The position numbers and the translations under genes were made by a program. From Hyposmocoma kahamanoa (lineage: Eukaryota; Arthropoda; Insecta; Lepidoptera; Cosmopterigidae), in contig NW_020653726.1 of assembly GCF_003589595.1 (NCBI RefSeq), positions 10,177,216 through 10,241,215 of the forward strand: 64,000 bases of DNA, read 5' to 3'. Numbering within the stretch: position 1 is the stretch's first letter; every line of letters begins with the position of its first letter. The notes under the pieces were generated by a model that saw only the letters and a program-made list of their open reading frames with translations, was not told the DNA's origin and searched no databases. Shown piece after piece: positions 26,801-37,068 of this stretch.

Positions 26801-29800
26801 AAATAATATTTGATAAATGTCCATGTTCTTTCATAAAAGTTTTAACCACTTTTTGACAAAATGGTGGGTCCATTTCGTTAATCACGTCACGAATTTTGAG
26901 TTTTAAGGCTGCAATCGATTCAATTAGCTCCGTATAGACCCTGTGTTTAACATAACCCTATAAAAAAGAATCCAGTGGTGTTGAATCACATGATCGAGCT
27001 GGCCACTTAACGACTGAATTTCGTGAAATTATGCGATCGGGAAATTTGGTTTGCAATAAATTCATTGTTTCGGTGGCTGTGTGATTTGTGGCATCGTCTT
27101 GCTGAAATAGGCCAAAATTGAGTTGATAACATCTCTCGATAGCGTAATCCATTGACCGTAACCGCATTTTCAGCCGAATTTTCGAAAAAAAAACGGCCCA
27201 ATGCCAACGGCAAAAGTGCAACAAAAATGTTAAATAATGATTTTTGGTAAATTTATTGTTTTGTAATAAGTCATGGAACAGAAGTTGTTGTTTATGATGT
27301 TAGTAATATATAGTCCTGCGAGGTTGTTAGTATTTTAAAAGTAATCCTGTGTATATCTTAAAGCCATATATCAAGACGGGAAAGATATACCTTCCATTAG
27401 GTGAGATCCAGGTCAAATACGCACTTACATTTTAAAAAAAACAACATGGTTTAATTCCAAATTCAATAACAGTAAAAAACTTTGTTAGTAGTTTCCTACA
27501 GCCAAAAGTGACGTACTTCTAGTCAAAAGATATTCGGCATTCATACTTGGAGGTACGCAATATCCCTTTCAAGTTTTGGGCTACATCTTGTTAGCGTTTT
27601 TTATTAGTTGGAAATCGTTTGGCGAGTTATCATTCACTATAATTTCTTTCGGCTCGAACCTGCGACTGTGTTAAATCAGGGCCACCGCACTACAAACTGA
27701 GCTACAGATTGAGTCAGTAGGTCTTACGAATGGCCCAGGTTCGGCGCAGTCGCTAGTTTGAGTCCTGTCAGGGTGAAGGATTTATTCTTCGTGTCCGATC
27801 TTTGATAACAAACTACTGGAGTTATTTCACAAGAAGCATTATGAATTCATAGTAGTAAAAACATCACGATATTCAATAATATCAATAGATTGTGTCACTA
27901 GAGAGCGATTGTATCTTAATGTCAGTACATCGAGTATATAACCAGAAATAAAGACGAAATGTCATTTAATTTGTCTAGAAACTATTCTGCCGTGTAATTA
28001 CTGTGACAACTGCGCTCCGATTGGCCAGCCCAAATTCGAAACAATTGACGGGTGTCGTGGTCAATTGTTTCACTTCGACCAGTTAACTTGAGTTTTGCTA
28101 TAATGGACGAAAATTGCAGAATTACATATTTAATATTTAATTACCGATTAAATTTGATTTCGTTTGTTTTGTAATTAGACGTTTTGCTGTTTTTCCCCAC
28201 ACCACCGAATGGAACAGCATGCAATTGTTAGAGATATTATCTTTATTATAATAAATACAGAATATTTTTGGAATATACGGAGACGTACACACAGATCAGT
28301 TGTTGGCGCTGTCTATATTTCAGTGAGAGTTGATATTTATAAGTGATGTATCACTGATAAGTTATCAGGAATGTATGGCACTTATTTCGTCTCTATTTCT
28401 CGTTGTATACTCGATGTGTCAGTAAAAGCAATATATTCGCATAAGGTAGGTATCGTACAATCGATATTATTTGCCTTTTGTTGAGAGTGAAAATTGTGAC
28501 GATTTCTATAATTCCAACATTCTTAACCTTTTTAACTTGACAGATCTCTAATATTGTTGTCCTCTTTAAACGTACAGAGAATGAGAACAATGATAATTTC
28601 ACAAATTCTACATCATTGTTAGCTTTTTTCAACTTTCGCCTTTTTTAGTGACGCTTTACCTATTTATTTGCTCAACTCTACAAAATACTATTCATTCATA
28701 CAACAGTTATCGAATAATGTAAAAATGCGCTGGAGAAAGTAACCGTTCCATCAATCGCGGTCAGCCATCACCATGTAGAGTGCCTATTAGCATGACCCAG
28801 ATAATTCATGTGACTGATAAATAAACGTTGTTTGCGCAGTGTGTGTACATACATACATACATAAGCTCACGGCCTAGTCCCACAGAAGGGGTAGGCAGAG
28901 ACCACGGAACGCCACTTTACTCTATCCTGACACAACTCTCGAGTCTCACATATATCAACTACCCTTTTCATACAACTTCTTTAGGTTTTATTTTCATACA
29001 AAAATAAATATTTAAATAGATCGCTCTAAAAGGTAATAAATTCTGTGCAGCACGGGGGTGGGAGTCGTCGCGGTGGACGCACGAACTTATGTACATTTTT
29101 AACCGGCTTCAAAAAAGGACGTTCTTAATTCGACAGTACGTTTTTTTGTATGTATGGTTCGCGATAATTTGTGAACCGTTTTTGATGATTCTTTTTTGGA
29201 AAGAGGGCGTAACACTTCTAAGGATGGCAAACTAGGGGATGAATGACTTTTGAGGTCGGTTTTTTTAGTACTCTGTACTGAGATTATATAAATTAAAGTT
29301 AACATAACACCCGAGTTCTGATAGACTTTTGAATGCATTTACTTACCTACTAAATCAATTCCTAGGTTTTCGCGATTGATGCTTATTGGAATTGAAACTA
29401 TTTTTCTGATCTAAAATGCGTTTATTTGTTTTTTAAACAAACAAACGTTTCGGGTCCTTTACGGGTCACGGTTCATGGTCAGTTGAAAAAAACTAATATA
29501 TGCGATTTAGATTCGAAAAAACGTTTTCATTTCCTATTTTCACAATTATCCGTAGTGCATGTATGTAGTATTTTATTTATCTAAATCATATTAAACACCG
29601 ACAAGAGTCTTACCTTTAAATTGGATGATGATGAAATAAAGTAACATTCGAACAAAAAAAATCTGTATAATATTTATGTCGTATTGGCCATAGGAATTTT
29701 GTAGCTGCCAACTTATATTCATTTGTATTAGTCTGAGTCAATTTGGAGAATTCATTCTGCTAAACGCCTGCAAGTGTTTAAATAGCAAACTGATGTTTCA

Positions 29801-32190
29801 GGTATATTGGTGCAACAGACAACAAGGCGGTGGCAATTTGCGCGTTTGGCGAAGGCTGGCATAACTATCACCATGTCTTCCCTTGGGACTACAAAGCAGC
29901 GGAACTGGGAGACTATAGCACCAACTTATCTACAGGCTTAATTGATTTAGCCGCTAAACTCGGTAGGTGACTTGACCTTCTCTTGACATTTTTGTTAAGT
30001 TTACCTATGTAATGCCACGTCATTTCTATGAATCAAGGGAAATCTTATATTTATTTTTATATTATTATTACTCGGATTGTTATTCGCTTTTACTAAAACA
30101 AATTAAACAAAATCAAATTGTAAAAATGAGGACGACAAATTGAGAAATTTAATTCGCGGAAATTTGGGTAAATTTTTTATCAACTTATACTTGCCGTGTA
30201 CTGTAAATTAATACGTTTTTTTCCATACATATTGATCGAATAACTGGCATTTAGTACGGAAGAGCAGAGCTGTTCCCATAATAGGTGAAACTTGTTTGGG
30301 GTCATGCAGAAATTGATTCAACGTGACCTTAACATTGTTATAGCTTATTAATTATTGTTATTTCCCGTAGCTTGGTTCATATGGGTTTGGATGAAATTCG
30401 ATTGACCGTACTAGCAAGACCTTTTTTGTATTAATTCGAGTACATGACAGGTTTCATTATTGTATAATAAGCAGTAAATATATATACTTGTGACTGGGTC
30501 AATATGTTATACATATATGAGTGACTTAAAATTCAAGGTGAATGTAAACAAAACACCTTTAAAAGTCCTTTTACATGTATATAAATTACTGAATAAAACA
30601 ATCTATAAAATAAAAATAAAAAATCTTTCACCCTTAAGTAAACGCAAGCGTTACCTATATAATATTTCAATGGTTTCTTGTGAGAGTTGTAGATATCATT
30701 TCCATTGCTATTTTTTTTAAAAAATAAGGGAAACATCATGGTGGTAGGGAACATTTTCTTTTGGTGGTAAATATTTTATCATTGTACGTTTAGAACCAGA
30801 GAATGTAGCAACATATTTATCGATTATGTACTTAAAAAAGTGGTTTTTGATTAAGCGTTATTTTACGTACACACATCGACTACATAAAATAACCCTGAAC
30901 CTGTAACGACATTTTATGGTATTCGTGATTTAGTTTTATATGGTTAATTTTTATTACTGACCTTTTTATACAGTCTTGTTTTGCAGTAAACACAAAATAA
31001 ATGACATTCAACTCAATAAAATTCTTATCGATGTTTTGTGTTAGCTATATCGGGTCTACAATACCTTTACTCTATAATATGAGTCCAATACAATTAAGAA
31101 TATTTTATTCAAAGTCGATGTTATCAGTACCTAAAAATTGCCACCGTATTACACACGGAAAGTTATCCTCAACAAGCTTATTTCATATTCAACTTACATT
31201 TTTACAATTACTAATGCTAATGATTAATACTAATCGTCAATATAGCATAATTATTCTACACAATAATACAGTTTAAGTCGAGCTATTATTACTACATCCC
31301 CTCCATTTCCAGACGATGGAGAGTAAACCGACTTGCAAATTGTAATTACAAGGTATCAATAACTCTTCTAAAGTGAAAACCAGTCTTCATAATTTACATT
31401 CATTAGTTATTCTTTTCTTGCATAAAATCCGTAATTAAGAATACCTAAGACACATTGTGAACATATCGATTTCTGCCGCCTTACTGAAATTTTAATCAGA
31501 TCTTGCATGCGAATTTTTTTTTTCGTAATTTCTCGGAAGCAAATTGTTGCTGTAGTGAGTTTCATAAATGAGTTTAATGCGTGAGATAGTTAGATCATTC
31601 CCTAAATGCGCATTAAGCATACTTGAGTTGTGAATCTAAATGTTAGGACATAACCAGGATTTAAACCCTAAATACCCTTGAAACCCTAAATTGGTTTACC
31701 AGGACTCGCTTTCCCAATCCTCACCAAATGCCTTACTTTTAGCGTACACTCTCTGAGCCGTCTATATAATTCATATTACATCAACATATTTCTATCACTT
31801 CCTGATGAATATCACATTAAAAAAAATTACAATGCCAACGTTACCCATTTTGAAATTTTGCTGAGAAAGTGACTCCATCAGCCTAAACGTCCGCAGCACA
31901 TATGAGTGATCAAAGCAATACAATGTAAGGCACATAGATATCGCTCAGTCTTTTCATATATGCATATTTTTCTTTCAGGTTTAGCATACGAACTGAAGAC
32001 TGTGTCAGTTGACATGATCAAGAAACGAGTCACACGAACAGGTGACGGGTCCCATCCACTTGACAAGAAAGTGGAGCATGCGGAAGACGATCACCACCAC
32101 CCCGAAAATCCGGTGTGGGGCTGGGACGATAAAGACTTGCCTGACGAGGAACGGCAACTTGCGGAAATAGTTCATAGCAAATCTGAATAA
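14848..32190 (+). CDS. Acyl-CoA delta-9-type desaturase, GATD class, 7 coding exons, 372 aa
   Basis: Exons read from splice sites and phase: 14848-14957, 17988-18100, 23104-23266, 24959-25132, 25799-25984, 29802-29962, 31979-32190. They total 1119 nt with every junction in frame and GT/AG borders. The product is a membrane di-iron fatty acyl-CoA desaturase of the endoplasmic reticulum, which inserts a cis double bond using oxygen and cytochrome b5. Seen in the protein: histidine boxes HRLWAH (residues 91-96), HRVHH (128-132) and HNYHH (269-273), plus NSAAH (236-240). Hydrophobic stretches around 40-110 and 188-240 fit the usual four membrane spans. Residues 252-255 read GATD, the signature that places moth desaturases in the delta-9 class reported to act on C14 to C26 acyl chains (known of the family, not tested here). 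The acidic, His-rich C-terminus ends ...VHSKSE. The ATG exon is preceded by an AG acceptor at 14830-14831, so an untranslated first exon must lie upstream; I could not place it. The identity is firm; the regioselectivity is inferred. Confidence 0.95.
15073..15120. repeat. Perfect 14-bp GC-rich inverted repeat
   Basis: ATAGTGCCCCTCCT and its complement, 20-nt spacer, at the edge of the GC-rich block that follows. Confidence 0.8.
15121..15425. other. GC-rich block in desaturase intron 1
   Basis: About 300 bp clearly richer in G+C than the flanks (CCGCCCCGGGTGCACG, GGTGGCGGAGC) with no ORF. No second copy was seen in the window. It may be part of a high-copy repeat or a transferred segment. Confidence 0.5.
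15830..16290 (-). repeat. LINE 3' end (copy 2, inside desaturase intron 1)
   Basis: Reverse-complement counterpart of 47790-48230. Minus-strand translation includes PKLTIPRICLTKVNDSFVG, like the C-terminal end of moth retroelement ORFs. It lies antisense to the desaturase. Confidence 0.6.
16990..17946 (-). pseudogene. Decayed non-LTR retrotransposon reverse transcriptase, antisense in desaturase intron 1
   Basis: Reading the minus strand from about 17946 gives pieces of a jockey/CR1-like reverse transcriptase in order: IFPEIWKEAHIVPIHKK, then NYRPISIL, then VVYTDFEKAFDRVDH (the first catalytic Asp block), then SGVPQGSHLGPLFYN, then the ADD of the (Y/F)ADD box, then DLGITLDSKM. It is broken twice: a frameshift near 17637 between the finger region and the TDFEKAFD block, and a TAA at 17365-17367 where the aromatic residue of YADD should be. 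The rest stays in one frame to about 16996, where the copy is cut off. Its 5'-truncated end is about 40 bp from the splice acceptor of desaturase exon 2. Confidence 0.85.
18122..18280 (+). repeat. Family F dispersed repeat in desaturase intron 2
   Basis: TATCGATGGCATACAC, GTGAAAGGATTTGCCAATCG, GGAAAGGAATGGTACGTCGT, GGCTCCTTTCGTG. Another copy is at 60608-60790, with shorter pieces at 22813-22900 and 59813-59838. It starts 22 bp after the exon 2 donor. Confidence 0.65.
18285..18519 (-). repeat. Family A repeat in desaturase intron 2
   Basis: Minus-strand copy with blocks in the same order (GAAGTACTGCCACCTTACCT, ACTTGTCAACTTATGTCTTA, CACTGCAACTGTTATGGA). Internally shortened. Confidence 0.75.
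18708..18767. repeat. Near-perfect 28-bp hairpin in desaturase intron 2
   Basis: AAAGGAGCACGAG, ATGTAAAAGACCGGA pairs with TCCGGTCTTTTAAAT, CTCGTGCTCCTTT with one mismatch and a 4-nt loop. Confidence 0.85.
19683..19977 (-). repeat. Family A repeat in desaturase intron 2
   Basis: Near full-length minus-strand copy (GGGACTTGTCAACTCGTGTC, GACGGGCGCTGTGAG, TTCGTCCCGTCACTTAG). Confidence 0.8.
20560..21010 (+). mobile_element. SINE family C with a nested family A insertion
   Basis: Head (GTGGTAGCCTAATGATTTGA) and body (GAAGGAAAATATTGTGGTAA to CCCGTGCCCAGCAGTGGGA) are contiguous here, which shows they form one element. After about 20781 a family A copy interrupts it. The expected tail (CGTACGGGTTGATGATGATA) resumes at about 20984. 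Confidence 0.75.
20781..20983 (+). repeat. Family A repeat nested in a family C SINE
   Basis: An internally deleted copy: the first 50 bp joins directly to GAGACATAAGTTGACAAGTC, skipping the TTGCAGTGCC core. It is flanked on both sides by family C sequence. Confidence 0.75.
21660..21762 (+). repeat. Family A repeat, 3' part
   Basis: Keeps only the end: GGCAAAAATAGGTAAGGTTG to TTTCACAAAGGACCTCTACT. Confidence 0.7.
21948..22138 (-). repeat. Family D repeat in desaturase intron 2
   Basis: Minus-strand copy: CGACCACCCTTAGAGGTGGA, CTTTCCAGCAAAAAAGGATC. Confidence 0.65.
23478..23785 (+). repeat. Family A repeat in desaturase intron 3
   Basis: Near full-length copy, closest to an apparent consensus (ACCAAGTTACGGGACGAACA to GGACGAACTCTTTCACAAGG). 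Confidence 0.8.
24008..24295 (-). repeat. Family A repeat in desaturase intron 3
   Basis: Minus-strand copy about 220 bp after the plus-strand copy at 23478-23785, so the two form an inverted pair inside one intron. Confidence 0.8.
25159..25368 (-). mobile_element. SINE family C body in desaturase intron 4
   Basis: Minus strand: GACGAAACCTGCACGTCGAA, TGGACTATGACTTG, CCCGTGCCCAGCAGCGGGAC, ending in a (GAT)n-like tail. It starts about 25 bp after the exon 4 donor. Confidence 0.7.
26750..27235 (-). pseudogene. Mariner-like (Tc1/mariner superfamily) transposase remnant in desaturase intron 5
   Basis: Minus-strand frames carry FFFENSAENAVTVNGLRYRE, QQDDATNHTATETMNLLQTKF and FPDRIISRNSVVKWPARSCD followed by TPLDSFL. 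These match the central catalytic block of mariner-like transposases (QQDGA.HTA and WP.RS.D..PLDFFLW). Frameshifts and a missing N-terminus show it is dead. The continuation to about 26750 (EMDPPFCQ-like and HLSNIIFHS-like pieces) fits the same protein's end. Confidence 0.75.
27225..27312. repeat. Repeat segment shared with 12540-12625
   Basis: Both copies read TTGTAA(A/T)AAGTCA(G/T)GGAACA(A/G)AAGTTGTTGTTTA. This one joins the mariner-like remnant, so the segment may be the 5' part of that element. Confidence 0.5.
27650..27790 (-). mobile_element. tRNA-like SINE fragment in desaturase intron 5
   Basis: Minus strand shows TAGCTCAGTTTGTAGTGCGG (A box-like) and GTCGCAGGTTCGAGC (B box-like). The neighbouring TTTGAGTCCTGTCAGGG looks like a second, diverged B box on the plus strand. 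It could be a tRNA relic. Confidence 0.45.
28838..28990 (+). repeat. Family H repeat
   Basis: (CATA)n followed by a GC-rich block ending GGGGTAGGCAGAGACCACGG. The shorter copy at 40180-40275 has CCGGCGTAGGCAGAGACTAT. Confidence 0.5.
29098..29260 (+). repeat. Family D dispersed repeat in desaturase intron 5
   Basis: AACCGGCTTCAAAAAAGGAC, GTGAACCGTTTTTGATGATT, GGATGGCAAACTAGGGGATG. The same order occurs at 43705, 48588 and in reverse at 57285 and 21948. Confidence 0.7.
29360..29550 (-). repeat. Family E repeat in desaturase intron 5
   Basis: Reverse orientation: CCTAGGTTTTCGCGATTG, then AAACAAACGTTTCGGGTCCT and TTTACGGGTCACGG. Confidence 0.5.
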
Positions 32191-32306
32191 CAATAGTGTA
32201 CTTTCATTCACCGTCTAGTTCCACTTTTCCCGTTAGTGTTTCTTCTTTGCATTACTTCTGATTTTTCCTCCAGAATCATTCAATATCATTCACACCTACA
32301 CGTATA

Positions 32307-32312
32307 AATAAA
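32307..32312 (+). terminator. Polyadenylation signal of the desaturase gene
   Basis: AATAAA lies 117 nt after the desaturase stop codon, the first canonical signal in the 3' flank. Others further on could give longer 3' UTRs. Confidence 0.6.
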
Positions 32313-33158
32313 GTGTAACTTTCTAGATAAATTACTTGCTCTTAAACTGTTATCAGAATGACTCTGACTTTGGAGAAAAAAAAACAATATTAAAGTTATC
32401 TTGACAGGTAAACTTCCGGCACACAGATTTTTAACGGCATTAGTGGGACTGGATGTATTCCTCAATTTATATTAATTTTTACTAAGACCATTCATACAAA
32501 GATATTTAAGGTTTTAGCTCTATCTTGGTGAATTATTGAAGTAATATAGAAAGTTGTGTTGTTAACATAAGTTTCTTTAGTTATTAGAAAGACGTGTAAA
32601 TACTTTTTTGACTTATTGTATTGTAATATGTCCCAAATTGTGAGGACGGTGACTGTTAGAGTATTTGTAGTTTATTCTGTAATAATATAGTCAATTAAAC
32701 AGTAGTGGTTTTGTAAGTTATTCTTAATTTATTGTTCGGTATTTACTAAGTAGGTACATGTATTGTTAAGGTTCTAATTTATTAAAACTTCGTACTTACT
32801 TAAGTGAAATTTTCTTTTCAATTCCTTTCTGTTTATCCCCATTTTGATAAATATGTCATAATACCTTAATTTGTTGACAGAATGAGAATGCGAATAACAA
32901 TTGAAAAAAAAAAATTAATTTAATTTTCATTTAATACTCCTGCTTATTTTGAAATCAAAGGAAGTTATAACTTAATATCTTTTATTTACAATTTAATTTG
33001 CTTTATTATTCGAATTAAATAATACGCATTACATAATAATAATCGATAATTCGACGGGCAGCAATAGGTTCAAGGTACAATTGACAAACTTTTTTACAAA
33101 TAAATAACAGACAATAGACTAGCGACACTTAAATTTAATCAGGCAAGGATTTTGGCAA

Positions 33159-34895
33159 TCAAACTCTGCTCTTTCTTCGGTTCACTCTTTCAGGTACTCT
33201 CATGTTTCCAGGTGTCTTTACTTTTTCAGGCGTTATTTGGCTGCGTCTTACTAACTCCATGCCCTCATTTCCATAATACTGATTGATAAAGTCAGCGTTT
33301 GTAGGTATCTCCACTAAATCGTCTGTGGTTGCCAAAACGCCTTTCACATTACTTCCGCTGAACTCTATAGGCATTTCAATTTCTTCAAATTGACTGTCGT
33401 CGTGCAGGTGAATAGGCGATATTTTTTCGTTCTTATAGCCTTCGTTTACGTAAATAATCTTGTGTTCATATTTATCGCTAAAAGCGTTGTTTCTTAAGAG
33501 CGTGAAAACTGCTCCCGAGAGGGCCATATTATTAATCATTCCCACGCCGACAGTCATTAGTTTGAGCGCTGGTAAAACAAAAGGTAATATAGCCGACATT
33601 ATAAGGCCAGGAAGCAATAACAGTGGTAAAACATTATAGAACTGCTTTTGTAATTTTTTCATCGAATCTCTGCCGCTGCCGATGTCATCATCTGGAAGAA
33701 AGTTATCGTTGTTAGAAAAGAAATAAAATAAAAAGCTACCAAATGTATCCGTGACGGTGCTAAGATGCACTACTTTCGAATAAAGGAATGTTAAATTCAC
33801 GCGTTGCTATAATGTAATTATTTTTTTTATAATATTAAGTGGCGGTAGAACACGTCGTGTGACTGGTGGTAAGTGACACGCCTATCCATAACAGTTGCAG
33901 TGCCATTCAGAACTTTAAATCGCAAAAAATTTATGGGCACTGCCACTGAACCCGTCACCTTGAGACATAAGTTGACAAGTCCCATGTGCCTGTAATTTCA
34001 CCTACACCCTCACCCTAATCCAAACGTAGTAATGCTCACATTACTGCTTGGCGGGAGAATAGGTAAGATGGCACTACTTTCCTGGACGAATTCTTTCCCA
34101 AGGAGGAGAAGGTATCTCAATTTCAATCGTCATATAGCTACTTAAATTGTTTTCAAAATTTATGAATTCTTTTTTAATAAGCTTATTTTTGGACAAATTT
34201 TCGTTTATATAGAGTTAAACAAAAGAAAGCTTTTAATATTTCCGCTTGAAATATCATTTTATCAATATAAATATCATAAAAATCGTTTATTTTCTGCCAT
34301 CATGTACACCATGTAGTACAGGTACTACAACTATCATAGGCAAAAGGTTGGGAGGCGGAAGCTCAAAATAGATTATACTTGAGCTACGAGTCTCCTAATT
34401 AAATAACTAGGTATGATAAATTTATAAAATTGAATGTTACTTTCTAAACTTACTTTTCAAAATATCGACATTCAGAGTGCCATTCCCTTTTGATTCTAAT
34501 TCTAAAGAATAACCAGGTAATGAGAGCAATAACGAACGATATTGAAGGAGCTTCTCGGCGCCATCACATAACTGGGAGTAAAGCTGTTCATCAGAACTGT
34601 TGCTGTACTGTTCCCAGGGGAATCGTCTCACATCTTCAGTCGCGTCAAATTGCACTGCTCGTCCTGTTTTTAAAGCTTCTATAGCATGTTCGGCCCGCCA
34701 AACACTTAGAGCGTTAAAACATTTTGTTATGCCGAGGGTTTGTCCACAGGAAAGGAGTCGATGCGCTGGACCTTGTTCTTTGATGCCGAGGGTCGAGAGG
34801 AGCGCGCGAGGAAGGTCTAGATGTGATGAGGCGGCGAACGCGTGCAGGCAGCACGAGCACACCATAAACGCGACGATCGCGGCGAGCGCACGCAT
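33159..34895 (-). CDS. Osiris family protein (DUF1676), two exons, 324 aa
   Basis: Exon 1 is 34895-34454 and exon 2 is 33691-33159 on the minus strand. The GTAAGT donor and TTCCAG acceptor join in phase (AAA A|AT GAT). The protein has a hydrophobic signal peptide (about residues 1-22). A cysteine region follows, with C50 and C59 eight residues apart and C110, as expected for the Osiris two-cysteine region. Residues 169-215 are a long Leu/Pro/Met-rich hydrophobic segment starting LPLLLLPG, the hallmark of DUF1676, followed by a polar tail with a GYKNE motif. Osiris proteins are insect-specific, enter the secretory pathway and are tied to cuticle and tracheal development (family knowledge). The start at 34895 puts the signal peptide at the N-terminus; an in-frame ATG at 34967 would add 24 residues before it. 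The gene converges with the desaturase, leaving about 970 bp between the stop codons. The 762-bp intron contains a repeat copy at 33838-34106. The exact Osiris number cannot be assigned. Confidence 0.9.
33838..34106 (+). repeat. Family A repeat in the Osiris gene intron
   Basis: Plus-strand copy, antisense to the Osiris gene, filling about a third of its 762-bp intron (CATAACAGTTGCAGTGCCAT core at about 33887). Confidence 0.8.
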
Positions 34896-35914
34896 CGCTG
34901 TCGCTGGACTGAACGTACCACGCAGCCCACACCACAATTCTCCTTTAAAATGGAAGGGACGCTCCACCGCTTTTGCGGTTCATGGCATTGACTGCGAAAA
35001 TGCTTTGCTTAAACAAATCGTAACCGCGTCAACATAACTTGAACATGATTTGCATGGTTACGTACTTTGATAGAGCAAATTGTTTATAGTACCTATACCT
35101 ACTATCCAAATTTCTTTTTTTTTATAATCCCGTCCTACCCAAAATTTGAATTAAAAAAAGGTTACTACAAGTATATTTTGCGAGGACGGTTACCGGAGCG
35201 AAAACCTAAGAACTCGATATTGCACTCAATTTCGTAAATACGTAAAATTATGAGATTTGAAATGACTTACAAAAGATGCAATTTATTGCTTTATGTAGAG
35301 ATTACAGATTACGTAATGAATTCATAAAAATTAACATGCTTATTACAAAAAAAACTTATTGTCTGTGCGCTTTCTTTGCATGTACGTATTTGGTTCTCGT
35401 AACACTTAAAATAAGTGCTTTTGACACAATCCTAACAAACACACACACACAACACAAGACACTAATTAGTGTTCTTGATCGATTGAATAACAAGGACAAT
35501 GTATGATTTTAAGTATAAATAAAATAGAAAAAATGTTAATAGATCGGTCGATTTCGAAGATAAGTACAGAAAGTGCATTAGAAAAATGCATCGCTAAGTT
35601 CTTCTCGCGTCTAATAAAAATTCTAATAAAAAAGAATCCCAACATTTTTATAGATTACATCTGTTACGAACGTTGATGCCGTGATGTAGAAGTACTCATG
35701 ACGCGTTGGTGTGCACCGAACTTTAGTTAACTGACTAATAGGTGCTCACCTCCTATGTCATGTTGTATACAGATATTTGACTGTAGCTTAGTCACGCCCA
35801 GTAAATTAACTTCAAATTTCCAAGTACCCTACTATTGTAATTGTACTATTGTAGTTACAGTGTCATGGATTTGAGGTTACATTAAAATATTAGAATTGAC
35901 TTTCACTACATATA

Positions 35915-35948
35915 AGGTTTCCTAGTGCGGGGTTATGAGTGTGTACGC

Positions 35949-35980
<32 letters not shown>
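35915..35980 (+). mobile_element. SINE family B, 3' fragment
   Basis: Only the last part of the unit remains (TTTCCTAGTGCGGGGTTATG) with an (ATT)n tail of about 30 bp. It is a truncated copy. Confidence 0.7.
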
Positions 35981-36819
35981 TAGTAAAGCTGTTTCCTTGT
36001 TTTTTTTTGTTACATAAACACTTTAAACATCTGCTTCTTAAAAAGGTTTTGTTAGACTGTGACACGAAAAAATCGTTTACACACATCGCGTTTTAAAGGC
36101 AATTATGAAAGCTTCTTAGGAGTGGATGAACTTCATTATAGCAAGAAAAATTAATCTTTCCGTATTCTAATGCTTTTATCTATATAAAATATATATCTAT
36201 GATACAGCTTTAAAAAATTGTTCCTATTAATATAAAAAAAAACTATTCATTATTAAAGAGTGACTATAACTTAGCCAAAAAAAAATCCCTATCTTTTTAA
36301 TAATTTTAAAGCACAAGAAGAAGCCCAGGACTTATTCAAACTTTATTCTAATGTTTCAATAAATAAAATTATTATTAATAATCAATAAATATATTTTTAA
36401 AACAAATATATTTATATTTCAATATTTAATATGCTTTACTTTCAAGGGTTTTCATTATCTTTTACGAAATTTGCACATCAATTCAGGTTTCCAAACGACA
36501 AAATATTGAGCAAAAAGTCCAAAATATTGAAACTAATTTCGTCATGATGTAATAAATGTTGATAGCACAAAATTTTAAGCCATAGCTCAAAATCTATTAT
36601 TATTACGATGAATTATTAAGTTACTTGGGTATTATTTTGGTTATTATTTAATTTTATATTTTATTGTATTTGTTGTTAATATTGTATTACCAAAAACAAC
36701 AATCAAGGCCTATTTATATTATGTAAAAACTGTTTACAAGACTAAATTCTGTTCTCGAAATAGTCCTATAGCATTCTAGAACGGTTACTTGAGAAAAAAA
36801 GAATCACTCTAAATAGATA

Positions 36820-37068
36820 TTGTAATACTGTGCATAACACTATGTAGGGAATAGCAGCAGTCACTACAAACCTTTGTGTATATATTTTATATAGTCTTTT
36901 TGCCAGGTTAGTTTTAAATTGAAATTATAAAATTAAATGTACTGGTTTTTACCCCTTTTTCTTAGTAATTGTTGATTTTAATGAACTAAAAGTGCATTTC
37001 CTTTGGTCTTGCTCACTCTTCATTAGCACCCAATCCCCACTGATATGGTCCGCTACACACTACTTATA
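36820..37068. repeat. Family G repeat, copy 2
   Basis: GCAGCAGTCACTACAAACCT, GTATATATTTTATATAGTCT, TTAGCACCCAATCCCC, GTCCGCTACAC; matches copy 1. Confidence 0.55.

Noticed and set aside
34600..35037. 145-codon plus-strand open frame opposite Osiris exon 1
   Set aside because: Shadow of the real minus-strand exon; no motif, signal peptide or splice evidence.
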